DNA of 64,000 bases from Anaerococcus senegalensis JC48 (GTDB lineage Bacteria; Bacillota; Clostridia; Tissierellales; Peptoniphilaceae): NCBI RefSeq assembly GCF_000321005.1, contig NZ_HE578907.1, forward strand, positions 241,708-305,707, given 5' to 3'. Positions 32,447 to 42,740 of this stretch are shown here, one piece after another (positions within the stretch are counted from its first letter, which is position 1; each line of letters starts with the position of its first letter). The notes beneath the pieces are model-generated. The model had not been told where the DNA came from, did not search any database, and saw only the letters and a list, made by a program, of their open reading frames with translations. Made by a program: the position numbers and the translations under genes.

Positions 32447-34216
32447 ATGAATATTGATAAAAAACTAGAAAAGCTTAGGGAGTTAATGGCTAGTAGAAAA
32501 ATAGATGCTTACATTATTAATACTGCTGATCCTCATCAATCTGAGTGTATTAGCGATTATTATAAAACTCGTGAATTTATTTCTGGTTTTACAGGCTCAG
32601 CTGGAGTTTGTGTAGTTACAAAAGATAAGGCAAGACTTTGGACAGATTCTAGATATTTTTTACAAGCTGAAAATGAATTAAGGTTTTCAGAGTTTGAAAT
32701 GTATAAAGAAGGTTTTGATGAAGATCCAACTATGGAAGAATTTTTATTAGAAGAAGTTGGTGAATTTGGAAAAATTGGTTTTGATGGAAATTGTTATTCT
32801 GTAAAGGAATATAAATCTTTAAGTGAAAATATGGCATCTCGTGCATTAGTGTATGATATAGATTATATTTCACAAATTTGGGAAGATAGACCAAGCCTTC
32901 CTAAAGAAAAAGTATGGGTTTATGATCAAAAATATGTAGGTGAAAGTCTAGAATCAAAGATAAATAGGCTTAGAAATGAGCTAAAGAAGAAAGATTGTGA
33001 CTATAATTTTATTGGATCTCCAGAAGATATTTGCTATATATTAAATATTAGAGGAAATGATATAGGATATACTCCTGTAGTCTTATCTTATTTATTAATT
33101 TCAATGGAAGAAATTCATTTGTGTATTGACCAAGATAAACTGGATGAGGATGTTAAGAATTATTTAAAAGAAAATAAAGTTAAAGTCCATTCATATGATT
33201 ATATCTATACCTTATTAAAAAATATAAAAGGTAAAAATAGGATTTATATTGATCCTGAAAGAACTAATGTAGGAATTTTTGATGCTATTAATTCAAATGT
33301 TAGGATTACTAATGGAATTAATATATCTACACAAATGAAAGCTATAAAAAATGATATTGAATTAGAAAATGAGAAAAAAGCATATATTATAGATGGAGTT
33401 AGTTTAGTTAAATTTTTTAATTGGGTTGAAGTTGGAACAAGTACAGGATCTTTGACAGAGCTTATAGCTAGCAAAAAATTGCAAGATTTAAGAAAAGAAA
33501 ATGAATCATATATAGAAGACTCCTTTGAAACAATTGCAGGTTATAAAGAAAATGGGGCTATAGTTCACTATGAACCAACATCACTTTCATCAAAAACTTT
33601 AGAAGAAAAATCTTTTTTATTAGTAGATTCTGGTGCACATTATAAGGAAGGAACTACTGATATTACAAGAACAATAGCTCTTGGAGAATTAACTGACGAA
33701 GAGAAAGAAGATTACACCTTGGTTTTAAAATCTCATATTGCCTTGATGAGTGCAAGATTTAAAGAAAAAACAAAAGGTCAAAGACTTGATGCTATAGCTA
33801 AATATCCGTTGTGGAAAGCTGGTAAAGACTTTTTCCATGGAACAGGTCATGGGGTAGGTTTTTGTTTAACAGTCCATGAAGGACCAAATAATATTTCCCA
33901 ATTTAACGATATTGAACTTTTAGAAAATATGACGACATCAATAGAGCCGGGTTTATATATAGCTAATAAACATGGGGTAAGATTAGAAAACGAAGTTTAT
34001 GTAAAAAAAGATTTGGAAAATGAATTTGGTAAATTTATGAAATTTGAATGTCTAACTTATGTGCCATTAGATACTAGACCAATAAATATTGAAATGCTAG
34101 ACAAATGGGAAATAGAATGGATAAATGAATATAATAAAAAATGTCAAGAAATTTTATCACCATATTTAGAAGGAACAGATTTAGAATATTTAATAGAAAG
34201 ATGTAAAGAGATTTGA
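32447..34216 (+). CDS. pepP: Xaa-Pro aminopeptidase, long M24 form
   Basis: A 589-residue aminopeptidase P that removes N-terminal residues before proline. It has two creatinase-like N-terminal domains (about 1-130 and 160-300) and an M24 catalytic domain. Metal ligands are Asp in LVDSGAHY, Asp in TTDITRT, His in GTGHGVGF, Glu in SIEPGLY and Glu in RLENEVYV. This three-domain long form is usual in anaerobic Firmicutes and eukaryotes. Its stop overlaps the uvrC start (TGATG). Confidence 0.95.
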   Translation: MNIDKKLEKLRELMASRKIDAYIINTADPHQSECISDYYKTREFISGFTGSAGVCVVTKDKARLWTDSRYFLQAENELRFSEFEMYKEGFDEDPTMEEFLLEEVGEFGKIGFDGNCYSVKEYKSLSENMASRALVYDIDYISQIWEDRPSLPKEKVWVYDQKYVGESLESKINRLRNELKKKDCDYNFIGSPEDICYILNIRGNDIGYTPVVLSYLLISMEEIHLCIDQDKLDEDVKNYLKENKVKVHSYDYIYTLLKNIKGKNRIYIDPERTNVGIFDAINSNVRITNGINISTQMKAIKNDIELENEKKAYIIDGVSLVKFFNWVEVGTSTGSLTELIASKKLQDLRKENESYIEDSFETIAGYKENGAIVHYEPTSLSSKTLEEKSFLLVDSGAHYKEGTTDITRTIALGELTDEEKEDYTLVLKSHIALMSARFKEKTKGQRLDAIAKYPLWKAGKDFFHGTGHGVGFCLTVHEGPNNISQFNDIELLENMTTSIEPGLYIANKHGVRLENEVYVKKDLENEFGKFMKFECLTYVPLDTRPINIEMLDKWEIEWINEYNKKCQEILSPYLEGTDLEYLIERCKEI

Positions 34217-36063
34217 TGAATAATCAAATAAAAGACAAACTAAAAGAATTACCAGATTTACCAGGCGTTTATATAATGAGAAATAGCAGTGACGAAATAA
34301 TATACGTCGGAAAGGCTATTAATCTTAAAAAACGTGTAAGTCAGTACTTTGATAATAACCAAAACAAGGGTAGAAAAGTGCTGGCTATGGTTAGTCATAT
34401 AAATTATTTTGAATATATAATTGTAGAAAATGAGGTAGAGGCACTAGTATTAGAATCAAATCTAATAAAAAAGAATAGGCCTAAATACAATATTGTTCTA
34501 AGAGATGACAAGCAATATCCCTATATAAAAATTACAAAAGAAAAATTTCCGAGAATTCAAAAGATAAGGAATGTAAAAAAAGACGATGGATATTATTTTG
34601 GCCCATATCCAGATGCTTATGCAGTAAACGACGCGATAGAATTATTTCACAGTTTATATCCATTTAGAACTTGTAATTTAAACTTTGATAAGGGGCAGCA
34701 ATTAGACAGGCCATGCCTAAATTATTACATTAATAGATGCAATGGTCCATGTATAGGAAAAGAAAATGAGAAAAAATACATGGAGAATATTGAAAAAATC
34801 AAACATTTCTTAGAAAATAAATCAAATGAAATACCAAATTTAGTTATCGAAAAAATGAATAAAGCAAGTCAAATGCTAGATTTTGAAAATGCAGCAAAAT
34901 ATAGAGATTATCATATGGCTTTATCAACAATTTCTCAAAAACAAAAAGTTACAACAACAAATGGAGAAGATATAGATATAATTGCTATGTCAAAAGGTCT
35001 ATTTTATGTAACAATGCAGGTATTTTTTATGAGAGATGGAAAAATAGTTGACAGACAACATTTTATAATAAAAGACGATTACAGAGAAAAAGATTCAAAT
35101 ATAATGGCATCATTTATGAAACAGTTTTATCTTAATCTTATGTATATTCCAAAGGAAATATTAGTTCATAAATTACCATCTGAACTTAAAACATTAAACT
35201 CATTCATAGAAAATAAAAAAGGCAGCAAAGTTTCTATAAATTGTCCCAAATTAGGAAAGAAAAAAGAACTTGTGAATATGGCTTATAGAAATGCTAGCGA
35301 TATGATGAGAAAATATGAAAAAAGAATTGAAGAAAAAGAAAGAAAAAAACACAGTGGCCTAAATGGTTTAAAAGAAATCTTAAATTTAAAATCAATTGGA
35401 AGAATAGAAGCTTATGATATATCTAATACATCGGGAGTACAATCAGTTGGATCCATGGTAGTATTTCAAAATGGAATTGCTGAAAGAAAAGAATATAGAA
35501 AATTTAAAATCAAAACAATAGAAGGACCTGATGATTATCATTCTTTAGAAGAAGTATTAACAAGAAGATTCAAAAGAGCAAAAAAGGAAATAAAAAATAA
35601 TAATACCTATACAGGATTTGGAAAATTACCAGACCTAATCTTAATGGATGGAGGTAAGGGTCAGGTAAAATCAGCAAAAAAAGTACTAGATGACCTAAAC
35701 TTTCCTATAGAAGTTGCAGGACTTGTAAAAGACGATAAGCATACAACTAGAGCAATTATCTACGAAAATGAAGAAATTCCAATAAAAAAACGAGATCCAG
35801 TTTATAAACTGATCTATGAAATTCAAGAAGAAGCTCATAGATTTGCTATAAATTATCACAGGAAACTAATGGGTCAAACAATGAAAAAATCAGAATTAGA
35901 TAATATAGATGGAATAGGAAAAAGAAAAAAAGAAAATCTTCTTAAGCATTTTAAAACCATAAAAAACATCAAAAAAGCAAGCGTGGAAGAGCTTATGGAA
36001 GTTGAATTAATAGGAAAAAACCAAGCTTTAGAGATAATAAAATATTTCAAATTAAATAATTAA
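34216..36063 (+). CDS. uvrC: Excinuclease ABC subunit C
   Basis: A 615-residue nuclease that makes both cuts in nucleotide excision repair. The N-terminal GIY-YIG domain has GVYIMRN and IIYVGKAINLKKRV; the UvrB-binding UVR motif is near 205-240; the RNase-H-like domain has EAYDISNTSG and LILMDGGKGQ with the catalytic Asp residues; two C-terminal helix-hairpin-helix motifs (IDGIGKRKKENLLKHF, VELIGKNQALEI) close the chain. ATG at 34216 is preferred to the TTG codon before it. It is coupled to pepP; HprK follows after 10 nt. Confidence 0.97.
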   Translation: MNNQIKDKLKELPDLPGVYIMRNSSDEIIYVGKAINLKKRVSQYFDNNQNKGRKVLAMVSHINYFEYIIVENEVEALVLESNLIKKNRPKYNIVLRDDKQYPYIKITKEKFPRIQKIRNVKKDDGYYFGPYPDAYAVNDAIELFHSLYPFRTCNLNFDKGQQLDRPCLNYYINRCNGPCIGKENEKKYMENIEKIKHFLENKSNEIPNLVIEKMNKASQMLDFENAAKYRDYHMALSTISQKQKVTTTNGEDIDIIAMSKGLFYVTMQVFFMRDGKIVDRQHFIIKDDYREKDSNIMASFMKQFYLNLMYIPKEILVHKLPSELKTLNSFIENKKGSKVSINCPKLGKKKELVNMAYRNASDMMRKYEKRIEEKERKKHSGLNGLKEILNLKSIGRIEAYDISNTSGVQSVGSMVVFQNGIAERKEYRKFKIKTIEGPDDYHSLEEVLTRRFKRAKKEIKNNNTYTGFGKLPDLILMDGGKGQVKSAKKVLDDLNFPIEVAGLVKDDKHTTRAIIYENEEIPIKKRDPVYKLIYEIQEEAHRFAINYHRKLMGQTMKKSELDNIDGIGKRKKENLLKHFKTIKNIKKASVEELMEVELIGKNQALEIIKYFKLNN

Positions 36064-36073
36064 AGAGGAAAAA

Positions 36074-37006
36074 ATGGGAAAAAAAACAAGCGTGAAATTA
36101 AAAAGTGTAGTCGAGGAACTTGGTTTAGAAATAGTTCATAAATCAACAGATTATGAAGATGTGATTTTGCACAGTCCTGATATAAATAGACCAGGTCTTC
36201 AATTGACGGGATATTTAGAAGAATTTCCTTATAAAAGATTACAAATTATAGGAAGTGTTGAATATACTTACTTGACAAGTTTAGACAATAGAATGCAATA
36301 TGAGAGATTTAGAGGTATTTTGTCATATAAAATGCCAGCAATACTTTTTTCATATAATGCAGGTTTGCCAAAAGATATCTTAGATCTTGCAGATTATTAT
36401 GATATAACAATTCTTCGATCAAAATTACCTACAACCAAATTAACATCTATTATTTCTCAAGAATTAGAATACATTTTTGCAGATAGAACTCAAGTTCACG
36501 GTGAATTACTAGAAGTATTTGGTGTTGGAGTTTTAATTAAAGGACAAAGTTCTGTTGGAAAAAGTGAAACTGCACTTGATCTTGTAAATAGAGGCCATAG
36601 ACTTGTAGCTGATGATGTTGTTGAACTTGCATCATATGATAATAAAGTAGTTGGACAGGCTCCAGAAAATATAAGACATTATACAGAAATTAGAGGTCTT
36701 GGAATAGTAGATGTTAGAAGGCTTTACGGAACAGGATCTGTAAAAGTCTCAACAGAAGTCGATCTAGTAATTGAACTTGAACATTGGAGAGAAGACTATG
36801 AATATGATAGGCTTGGACTTGATGATCATTATACAGAAATATTAAACGTAGAAATTCCAAAAATACTAATCCCAGTAAGAGCAGGAAGAAATTTAGCTAT
36901 GATTATAGAAGTAGCTGCAATGAACCAAAGAGAAAAATCAATGGGCTACAATGCGGCAAAAGTTATGACGGAAAATTTATTTAAGGAAAGTGGCAATGAT
37001 AATTAA
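36074..37006 (+). CDS. hprK: HPr kinase/phosphorylase
   Basis: A 310-residue enzyme that phosphorylates Ser46 of HPr and reverses this, setting carbon catabolite control. The P-loop is GQSSVGKS (157-164; the usual form is GxSGVGKS, so the second Gly is Ser, outside the strictly required positions). VHGELLEVFG precedes it; ADDVVEL and the signature IRGLGIVDVR (about 212-221) follow. Length is normal. It closes the pepP-uvrC-hprK unit. Confidence 0.96.
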   Translation: MGKKTSVKLKSVVEELGLEIVHKSTDYEDVILHSPDINRPGLQLTGYLEEFPYKRLQIIGSVEYTYLTSLDNRMQYERFRGILSYKMPAILFSYNAGLPKDILDLADYYDITILRSKLPTTKLTSIISQELEYIFADRTQVHGELLEVFGVGVLIKGQSSVGKSETALDLVNRGHRLVADDVVELASYDNKVVGQAPENIRHYTEIRGLGIVDVRRLYGTGSVKVSTEVDLVIELEHWREDYEYDRLGLDDHYTEILNVEIPKILIPVRAGRNLAMIIEVAAMNQREKSMGYNAAKVMTENLFKESGNDN

Positions 37007-37030
37007 TTTGTGAAAACATTTGATATTTAC

Positions 37031-37059
37031 TTGACTAATTGCGATAATATGATTATAAT
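37031..37059 (+). promoter_or_regulatory. nifJ promoter
   Basis: TTGACT (37031-37036) and a perfect TATAAT (37054-37059) with a 17-nt spacer. The leader is about 45 nt and ends in TAGGAGGTC. Confidence 0.8.
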
Positions 37060-37110
37060 TTTATATAGTGTTAACGATAATTGATTCATATAATTTTTAG
37101 GAGGTCTTAA

Positions 37111-40100
37111 ATGACAATTAAAAGAGCTATGAAGACTATGGATGGTAATACAGCAGCAGCTCACGTATCATATGCGTTTACAGATGTTGCAACAATCTAT
37201 CCAATAACACCTTCATCACCAATGCCAGAAGCAGTAGATGTTTGGGCAGCAAACGGTAGAAAAAATATTTTCGGTAGACCAGTTGAAGTAAAAGAAATGC
37301 AATCTGAAGCTGGTGCAGCAGGAGCAGTTCACGGAGCACTTGCAGCGGGAGCACTTACTACTACATACACAGCAAGTCAAGGATTATTATTAATGATCCC
37401 AAATATGTACAAAATTGCTGGAGAAAGATTACCAGGTGTTTTTCATGTTGCAGCAAGAACTTTAGCAACTCACGCACTTTCAATTTATGGTGACCATTCT
37501 GATGTAATGTCAGCAAGACAAACAGGTTTTGCTATGCTTTGCTCAGGATCAGTTCAAGAAGTAATGGACTTATCACCAGTAGCTCACTTAGCAGCAATTG
37601 AAGGAAGAATACCTTTCTGTAATTTCTTTGATGGTTTCAGAACAAGCCATGAAATTCAAAAAATTCAAGTTTGGGATTATGATGATTTAGCTCCATTAGT
37701 AGATATGGAAGCTGTAGATAGATTCAAAAATGAATCATTAAATCCAGAAAGACCAAAAACAATAGGTACTTCTGAAAAGAATATCTTCTTCCAAAGAATG
37801 GAAGCTTCTAACCCAGCTTATACAGATATTATTGGAATAACAGAAAACTACATGAACAAAATTAACGAATTAATTGGTACAAATTACGGATTATTCAATT
37901 ATTATGGTGCTGATGATGCTGAAGAAATCATTATAGCTATGGGTTCTGTTTGTCAAGCAGCTGAAGAAGCAATTGATAAATTAGTAGAAGATGGTAAAAA
38001 AGTTGGTATGGTAGAAGTTCACCTTTATAGACCATTCTCAAAAGAACATTTATTAAAAGCTATACCAAAAACAGTTAAGAAAATCGCTGTACTTGATAGA
38101 ACAAAAGAAAAAGGTTCAATTGGAGAACCATTATTATTAGATGTTAAATCAGCTTACTATGATGTAGAAGACAAACCACAAATCATAGGTGGTAGATATG
38201 GATTATCATCAAAAGATACAATTCCTGCAGATATTGAAGCAGCATTCAATAATTTAGCTGGTGAAATGAAAGATGATTTCACATTATCAATCAATGATGA
38301 TGTTACAAATAAATCACTTGAAAGAACTGACTTAAGAATCAGACAAGAAGGAACAAGTAGATGTAAATTCTGGGGATTCGGATCAGACGGAACAGTTGGA
38401 GCTAATAAACAAGCAATCAAAATAATTGGTGATAATACTGACATGTATGCACAAGGATATTTTGATTACGATTCTAAAAAATCTGGTGGACTTACAGTTT
38501 CACACTTAAGATTTGGTAAAAACCCAATTAAATCAACATATTTATTAGATGAAGCTGACTTTATATCATGTTCAAAACCAGCATATGTTAATCAATATGA
38601 CCTATTAGAAGGATTAAAAGATGGCGGAAGATTCTTATTAAACTGCCCATGGTCTGAAGATGAACTTGATAAACATTTACCAGCACACATGAAAAGATAT
38701 ATTGCAGAACATAATATTGAATTTAATATTATCGATGCATCTCATATAGCTGCAAATATTGGACTTGGTTCAAGAACAAATATGATCATGCAATCAGCAT
38801 TTTTCAATCTTGCAAATGTAATTCCTATAGATGAAGCTGTTAAATACTTAAAAGATTCTATTGTTAAATCTTATGGTCATAAGGGTGACGATATTGTAAA
38901 CATGAACTACAAGGCTGTAGATCAAGGAATTGACGCTGTAGTTAAAGTAAATGTTCCAGAATCTTGGAAAGATGCAAAAGATGAAGTTAAAGAAGAAAAA
39001 GAACTTCCAGATTTCATTAAAAACATTGTTAAACCAATGATTGAACAAAAAGAAGACGAACTTCCAGTTTCAGCTTTCAAAGATAGTACAAACGGAGACT
39101 TTGAACCAGGTACAACAAAATACGAAAAGAGAGGAATTGCTCTTAATGTACCAGAATGGCAAATAGATAATTGTATCCAATGTAACCAATGTTCTTATGT
39201 TTGTCCACATGCTGTAATTAGACCATTCTTAGTAACTGAAGATGAAAAAGCTAATGCACCAGAAGGATTTGAAACTAAAAAAGCAATTGGTAAGGGTATG
39301 GATGGATATGACTTTAGAATCCAAGTTTCTCCACTTGATTGTACAGGTTGTGGAAACTGTGCTGACGTATGTCCAGCTCCAAAGAAAGCTCTTCTAATGA
39401 AACCTTTTGAAGAAGAAGTTGAAAAAGAAAAAGATAATTGGGAATATGCTCATGAAGAAGTTGGATACAAAGAAGATGTTATGGATCCAACAACTCTAAA
39501 AGGATCTCAATTTAAACAACCATTACTTGAGTTCTCAGGTGCTTGTGCAGGTTGTGGTGAAACACCATACGCTAAACTTGTTACTCAATTATTTGGTGAT
39601 AGAATGTATATAGCAAATGCAACAGGATGTTCATCAATCTGGGGAGCATCATCACCAGCTACACCATATACAACAAATTCTTGTGGACAAGGTCCAGCTT
39701 GGGGTAACTCATTGTTTGAAGATGCTGCAGAATATGGTTATGGTATGAAACTTGCTGCTGATTCAAATAAATTACTTCTTGAAACATATATGAATGAATT
39801 CAATGAATTAGGAAGTGACTCTGAATTAAGTGAAGCATTCAAAGCTTGGTTAGATGGAAAAGAAGATGTCAAAGCATCTAAAGAAGCAACAGCAAAAATC
39901 CTTAACCTTGAGGATAAAGCAAAATCAGTTAGTGATGAAAAAGCAAAAGACTTACTTCACAAAATTTATGCACTAAAAGATTATATGATCAAAAAATCTG
40001 TTTGGATCTTTGGTGGTGACGGATGGAGCTATGATATTGGATTTGGTGGAGTAGACCATGTACTTGCAAGTGGAGAAAACATTAATATCTTAATTTTCGA

Positions 40101-40641
40101 TACAGAAGTTTACTCTAATACAGGTGGACAATCATCTAAAGCGACACCATTATCAGCAGTAGCACAATTCGCTGCATCTGGTAAAAAGGTTAGAAAGAAA
40201 GACCTTGGTCTAATGATGACTTCATACGGCTATGTTTATGTAGCACAAGTTGCTATGGGTGCAAACCAAAATCAAACAATCAAAGCTATGAAAGAAGCTG
40301 AAAGCTATGATGGACCATCTCTAATCATCTGCTATGCACCATGTATCAACCACGGTATAAGAATTGGTATGGGTAAATCTCAATTTAGAGAAAAACAAGC
40401 AGTTGATGCTGGTTACTGGCACTTATGGAGATTTGATCCAAGACTTGCTGAAGATGGAAAGAATCCATTCCAATTAGATTCTAGAGAACCTAAGGAATCA
40501 TTCCAAGAATTTATCCAAGGAGAAGTTAGATACTCTTCACTTAAGAGATCATTCCCAGAAACAGCTGACCAACTTTATCAAGAAGCAGAAAAAGCTGCAA
40601 AAGATAGATACGAAACATATAAGAGATTAGCTGGAAAATAA
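37111..40641 (+). CDS. nifJ: Pyruvate:ferredoxin (flavodoxin) oxidoreductase
   Basis: A 1176-residue single-chain PFOR: pyruvate + CoA + oxidised ferredoxin to acetyl-CoA + CO2 + reduced ferredoxin. Domain I (TPP pyrimidine, YPITPSSPMPE) is at the N-terminus, CoA-binding domain III in the middle, then a ferredoxin-like domain with CIQCNQCSYVCP and CTGCGNCADVCP (about 684-755), a third cluster of Cys (ACAGCGETP), and the TPP motif GGDGWSYDIG. Length is typical (about 1170-1200). It is monocistronic with a strong promoter, ribosome site and terminator. It is the central catabolic step and probable partner of the ferredoxin at 8154. Confidence 0.98.
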   Translation: MTIKRAMKTMDGNTAAAHVSYAFTDVATIYPITPSSPMPEAVDVWAANGRKNIFGRPVEVKEMQSEAGAAGAVHGALAAGALTTTYTASQGLLLMIPNMYKIAGERLPGVFHVAARTLATHALSIYGDHSDVMSARQTGFAMLCSGSVQEVMDLSPVAHLAAIEGRIPFCNFFDGFRTSHEIQKIQVWDYDDLAPLVDMEAVDRFKNESLNPERPKTIGTSEKNIFFQRMEASNPAYTDIIGITENYMNKINELIGTNYGLFNYYGADDAEEIIIAMGSVCQAAEEAIDKLVEDGKKVGMVEVHLYRPFSKEHLLKAIPKTVKKIAVLDRTKEKGSIGEPLLLDVKSAYYDVEDKPQIIGGRYGLSSKDTIPADIEAAFNNLAGEMKDDFTLSINDDVTNKSLERTDLRIRQEGTSRCKFWGFGSDGTVGANKQAIKIIGDNTDMYAQGYFDYDSKKSGGLTVSHLRFGKNPIKSTYLLDEADFISCSKPAYVNQYDLLEGLKDGGRFLLNCPWSEDELDKHLPAHMKRYIAEHNIEFNIIDASHIAANIGLGSRTNMIMQSAFFNLANVIPIDEAVKYLKDSIVKSYGHKGDDIVNMNYKAVDQGIDAVVKVNVPESWKDAKDEVKEEKELPDFIKNIVKPMIEQKEDELPVSAFKDSTNGDFEPGTTKYEKRGIALNVPEWQIDNCIQCNQCSYVCPHAVIRPFLVTEDEKANAPEGFETKKAIGKGMDGYDFRIQVSPLDCTGCGNCADVCPAPKKALLMKPFEEEVEKEKDNWEYAHEEVGYKEDVMDPTTLKGSQFKQPLLEFSGACAGCGETPYAKLVTQLFGDRMYIANATGCSSIWGASSPATPYTTNSCGQGPAWGNSLFEDAAEYGYGMKLAADSNKLLLETYMNEFNELGSDSELSEAFKAWLDGKEDVKASKEATAKILNLEDKAKSVSDEKAKDLLHKIYALKDYMIKKSVWIFGGDGWSYDIGFGGVDHVLASGENINILIFDTEVYSNTGGQSSKATPLSAVAQFAASGKKVRKKDLGLMMTSYGYVYVAQVAMGANQNQTIKAMKEAESYDGPSLIICYAPCINHGIRIGMGKSQFREKQAVDAGYWHLWRFDPRLAEDGKNPFQLDSREPKESFQEFIQGEVRYSSLKRSFPETADQLYQEAEKAAKDRYETYKRLAGK

Positions 40642-40660
40642 GATAAATTAAATAAATATT

Positions 40661-40690
40661 AAAAAGGATGAGTCTTCTCATCCTTTTTTT
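40661..40690 (+). terminator. nifJ terminator
   Basis: A 12-bp perfect stem AAAAAGGATGAG/CTCATCCTTTTT with a TCTT loop and T run. Confidence 0.9.
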
Positions 40691-40760
40691 GTGTAAAATT
40701 TTATAATAAAAAAGAATATAATATTTAAATCTCAACAAAATTATAATAATTAACTATTTA

Positions 40761-40769
40761 TGGTATAAT
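40761..40769 (+). promoter_or_regulatory. Extended -10 promoter of the asp23-yloV operon
   Basis: TGG-TATAAT, 34 nt before the ATG at 40803. Confidence 0.6.
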
Positions 40770-40802
40770 ATTTTATATATTTAAAATAAAATGGAGGAGT
40801 TT

Positions 40803-41156
40803 ATGGCAATTAAGTACAAAAACAATTACGGTAAAATTAGTATTTCAGAAAAAGTAATTGCAGATATTGCAGCATCTTCTGTTATGGAATCTTATGGTGT
40901 AGTAGGTTTAGCTAGCAGAAGTACAAAAGATGGATTATATAAACTTTTAGGTATAGAAAACATGAATAGAGGCGTAAAAGTTCTTAGAAATATAGATGGA
41001 TCTGTAACTATAGACATATCATTATTTTTAAATTATGGTGTAAGAATTGCAGTTGTATGTCAAAACATCATTGAAAATGTAAAATATAATATTGAACATT
41101 CTTTAAATGTTGGTGTATCAAGTGTTAATATTTTAGTTCAAGGGATTAGAAGTTAG
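40803..41156 (+). CDS. Asp23/Gls24-family envelope stress protein (YloU type)
   Basis: A 117-residue Asp23 (DUF322) protein. YGKISISEKVIADIAASSV at the start and GVKVLRNIDGSVTIDISLFL in the middle are the family strands and helices. In staphylococci Asp23 coats the membrane and affects wall stress; YloU of Bacillus sits, as here, just before yloV. The ATG at 40803 is chosen because a GGAGG site (40793-40797) lies between it and an upstream ATG at 40791. A second paralogue is at 48139. Confidence 0.92.
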   Translation: MAIKYKNNYGKISISEKVIADIAASSVMESYGVVGLASRSTKDGLYKLLGIENMNRGVKVLRNIDGSVTIDISLFLNYGVRIAVVCQNIIENVKYNIEHSLNVGVSSVNILVQGIRS

Positions 41157-41163
41157 GTGAAAA

Positions 41164-42735
41164 ATGAAAAAAATCGATAGTAAAAAGTTTAAAAGTATTA
41201 TTATTAAGTCTTTTGAACTTCTTAATGAAAAAAGAGATGTTGTTGATAGTTTAAATGTATTTCCTGTACCTGATGGGGATACTGGTACAAATATGACTAT
41301 GACAATGAAATCCGGAGTAGAGAAAGTAAATCAAATAGAATCTCAGTCTTGTTATGATATCGCAAAGGCTTTAAGTCAAGGTACTTTGATGGGAGCTAGA
41401 GGAAATTCAGGTGTTATATTGTCACAACTTTGTAGGGGTATGTCTAAATCTCTAAAAGGTAAAGATATTATAGATGGACAAAGCATAAAAGAAGTCTTTG
41501 CAACTGCTAATAAAACTGCTTATAAAGCAGTTATGAAACCAACAGAAGGTACAATTTTGACAGTTTCTAGACTTATGGCAGAAGAAGCTGAAAACTCTTT
41601 TGAAAATAATATTGATATTGATAAATATTTATATAAAATTATAGCAGCTGGTCATAAGGCATTATTGGATACACCAAATTTACTTCCTGTTCTAAAAGAA
41701 GCCAAGGTAGTTGATTCTGGTGGTCAAGGATTAATGTTTTTATTAGAGGGTGCTTTAAAAGCTATTAATGGAGAAATAAATATAGAGACAGATTTATCTG
41801 AAATCGAAATTGAAGATTTGCCTTCTAAAGAATTTAATGTAGACTTGTCCATTAGCATAGATGAAGATGATAAAGATAATTTGATTAAAAAAATTGAAGA
41901 TGTTTCAACATCTTTAACTAATGACTTTGATAATGGCATTTTAAATTTATCTTTTGATTGTGATAGTATAAAAAATCTTATAGAAATTGTAAGTGATTTT
42001 GGACAAATATTATCTATGAATGTTGAAAATACAGACCCTGAAGTTATTAATAATGTTAAATTAAATAAAAAACCTTCTAAAAAGTATGGTTTTATTGCAG
42101 TTTCTAGAGGTGAAGGTTATGATAAGGTGTTTGAAAGTTTGAATATTGATAGAATTATTTCAGGTGGACAAACTATGAATCCTTCTACAGAAGATATTTA
42201 TAAAGCAATTGAAAAAGTTGATAGTGAAAATGTAATAATTTTACCAAATAATAAAAATATCATTATGAGTGCTAAACAAGCATGTGAATTATCAGATAAA
42301 ACTTGTAGAGTAGTTGAAACTAGATCTATACCTGAATCTTTTTCTGCACTTTTATCTTTTGATGAAGATGAGTCATTAGAAGATAATATGGAAAATTTCA
42401 ATGATGCTATTGAAGATGTTAGGGTTTTGGAAGTTACTATTGCGGTTAGAGATACAAATGTCAATAATGTCGCAATTAAAAAGGATGAATATATAGGTAT
42501 CGTAGATAATAATATTGTTACAAGTAAGAGTTCTATTGAAAAAACTGCTAAAGAAACATTATTAAAAGCAGTTGATGATGATACTTCATTGATTACAATA
42601 TATTATGGTGAAGATATTAGTGATAGAGAAGCTAAAAAACTTCAAAAATTTGCTCAAAAGAAATTTAAAGACAGCGATGTTGAATTGATTTATGGTGGAC
42701 AACCTCTTTATTATTACACAATTACTTTGGAGTAA
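41164..42735 (+). CDS. DAK2-domain fatty acid kinase FakA-like (YloV)
   Basis: A 523-residue protein of the YloV/FakA family, which phosphorylates fatty acids held by FakB (DegV) proteins. The N-terminal DAK2/DhaL domain (1-200) has the Mg-ATP motif NVFPVPDGDTGTNM (29-42) and SQGTLMGARGNSGVILSQ; a middle domain and a C-terminal DegV-like domain (about 300-523, FIAVSRGEGYDKVFESL, SGGQTMNPSTEDI) complete it. It follows the Asp23 gene by 7 nt and precedes recG by 5 nt, as in Bacillus. No FakB gene is in the window. Confidence 0.92.
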   Translation: MKKIDSKKFKSIIIKSFELLNEKRDVVDSLNVFPVPDGDTGTNMTMTMKSGVEKVNQIESQSCYDIAKALSQGTLMGARGNSGVILSQLCRGMSKSLKGKDIIDGQSIKEVFATANKTAYKAVMKPTEGTILTVSRLMAEEAENSFENNIDIDKYLYKIIAAGHKALLDTPNLLPVLKEAKVVDSGGQGLMFLLEGALKAINGEINIETDLSEIEIEDLPSKEFNVDLSISIDEDDKDNLIKKIEDVSTSLTNDFDNGILNLSFDCDSIKNLIEIVSDFGQILSMNVENTDPEVINNVKLNKKPSKKYGFIAVSRGEGYDKVFESLNIDRIISGGQTMNPSTEDIYKAIEKVDSENVIILPNNKNIIMSAKQACELSDKTCRVVETRSIPESFSALLSFDEDESLEDNMENFNDAIEDVRVLEVTIAVRDTNVNNVAIKKDEYIGIVDNNIVTSKSSIEKTAKETLLKAVDDDTSLITIYYGEDISDREAKKLQKFAQKKFKDSDVELIYGGQPLYYYTITLE

Positions 42736-42740
42736 ATTAA

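Noticed and set aside
37010-37027. TTGTGAAAACATTTGAT before nifJ as a Rex site
   Set aside because: Only the left half fits; the right half does not form the inverted repeat.
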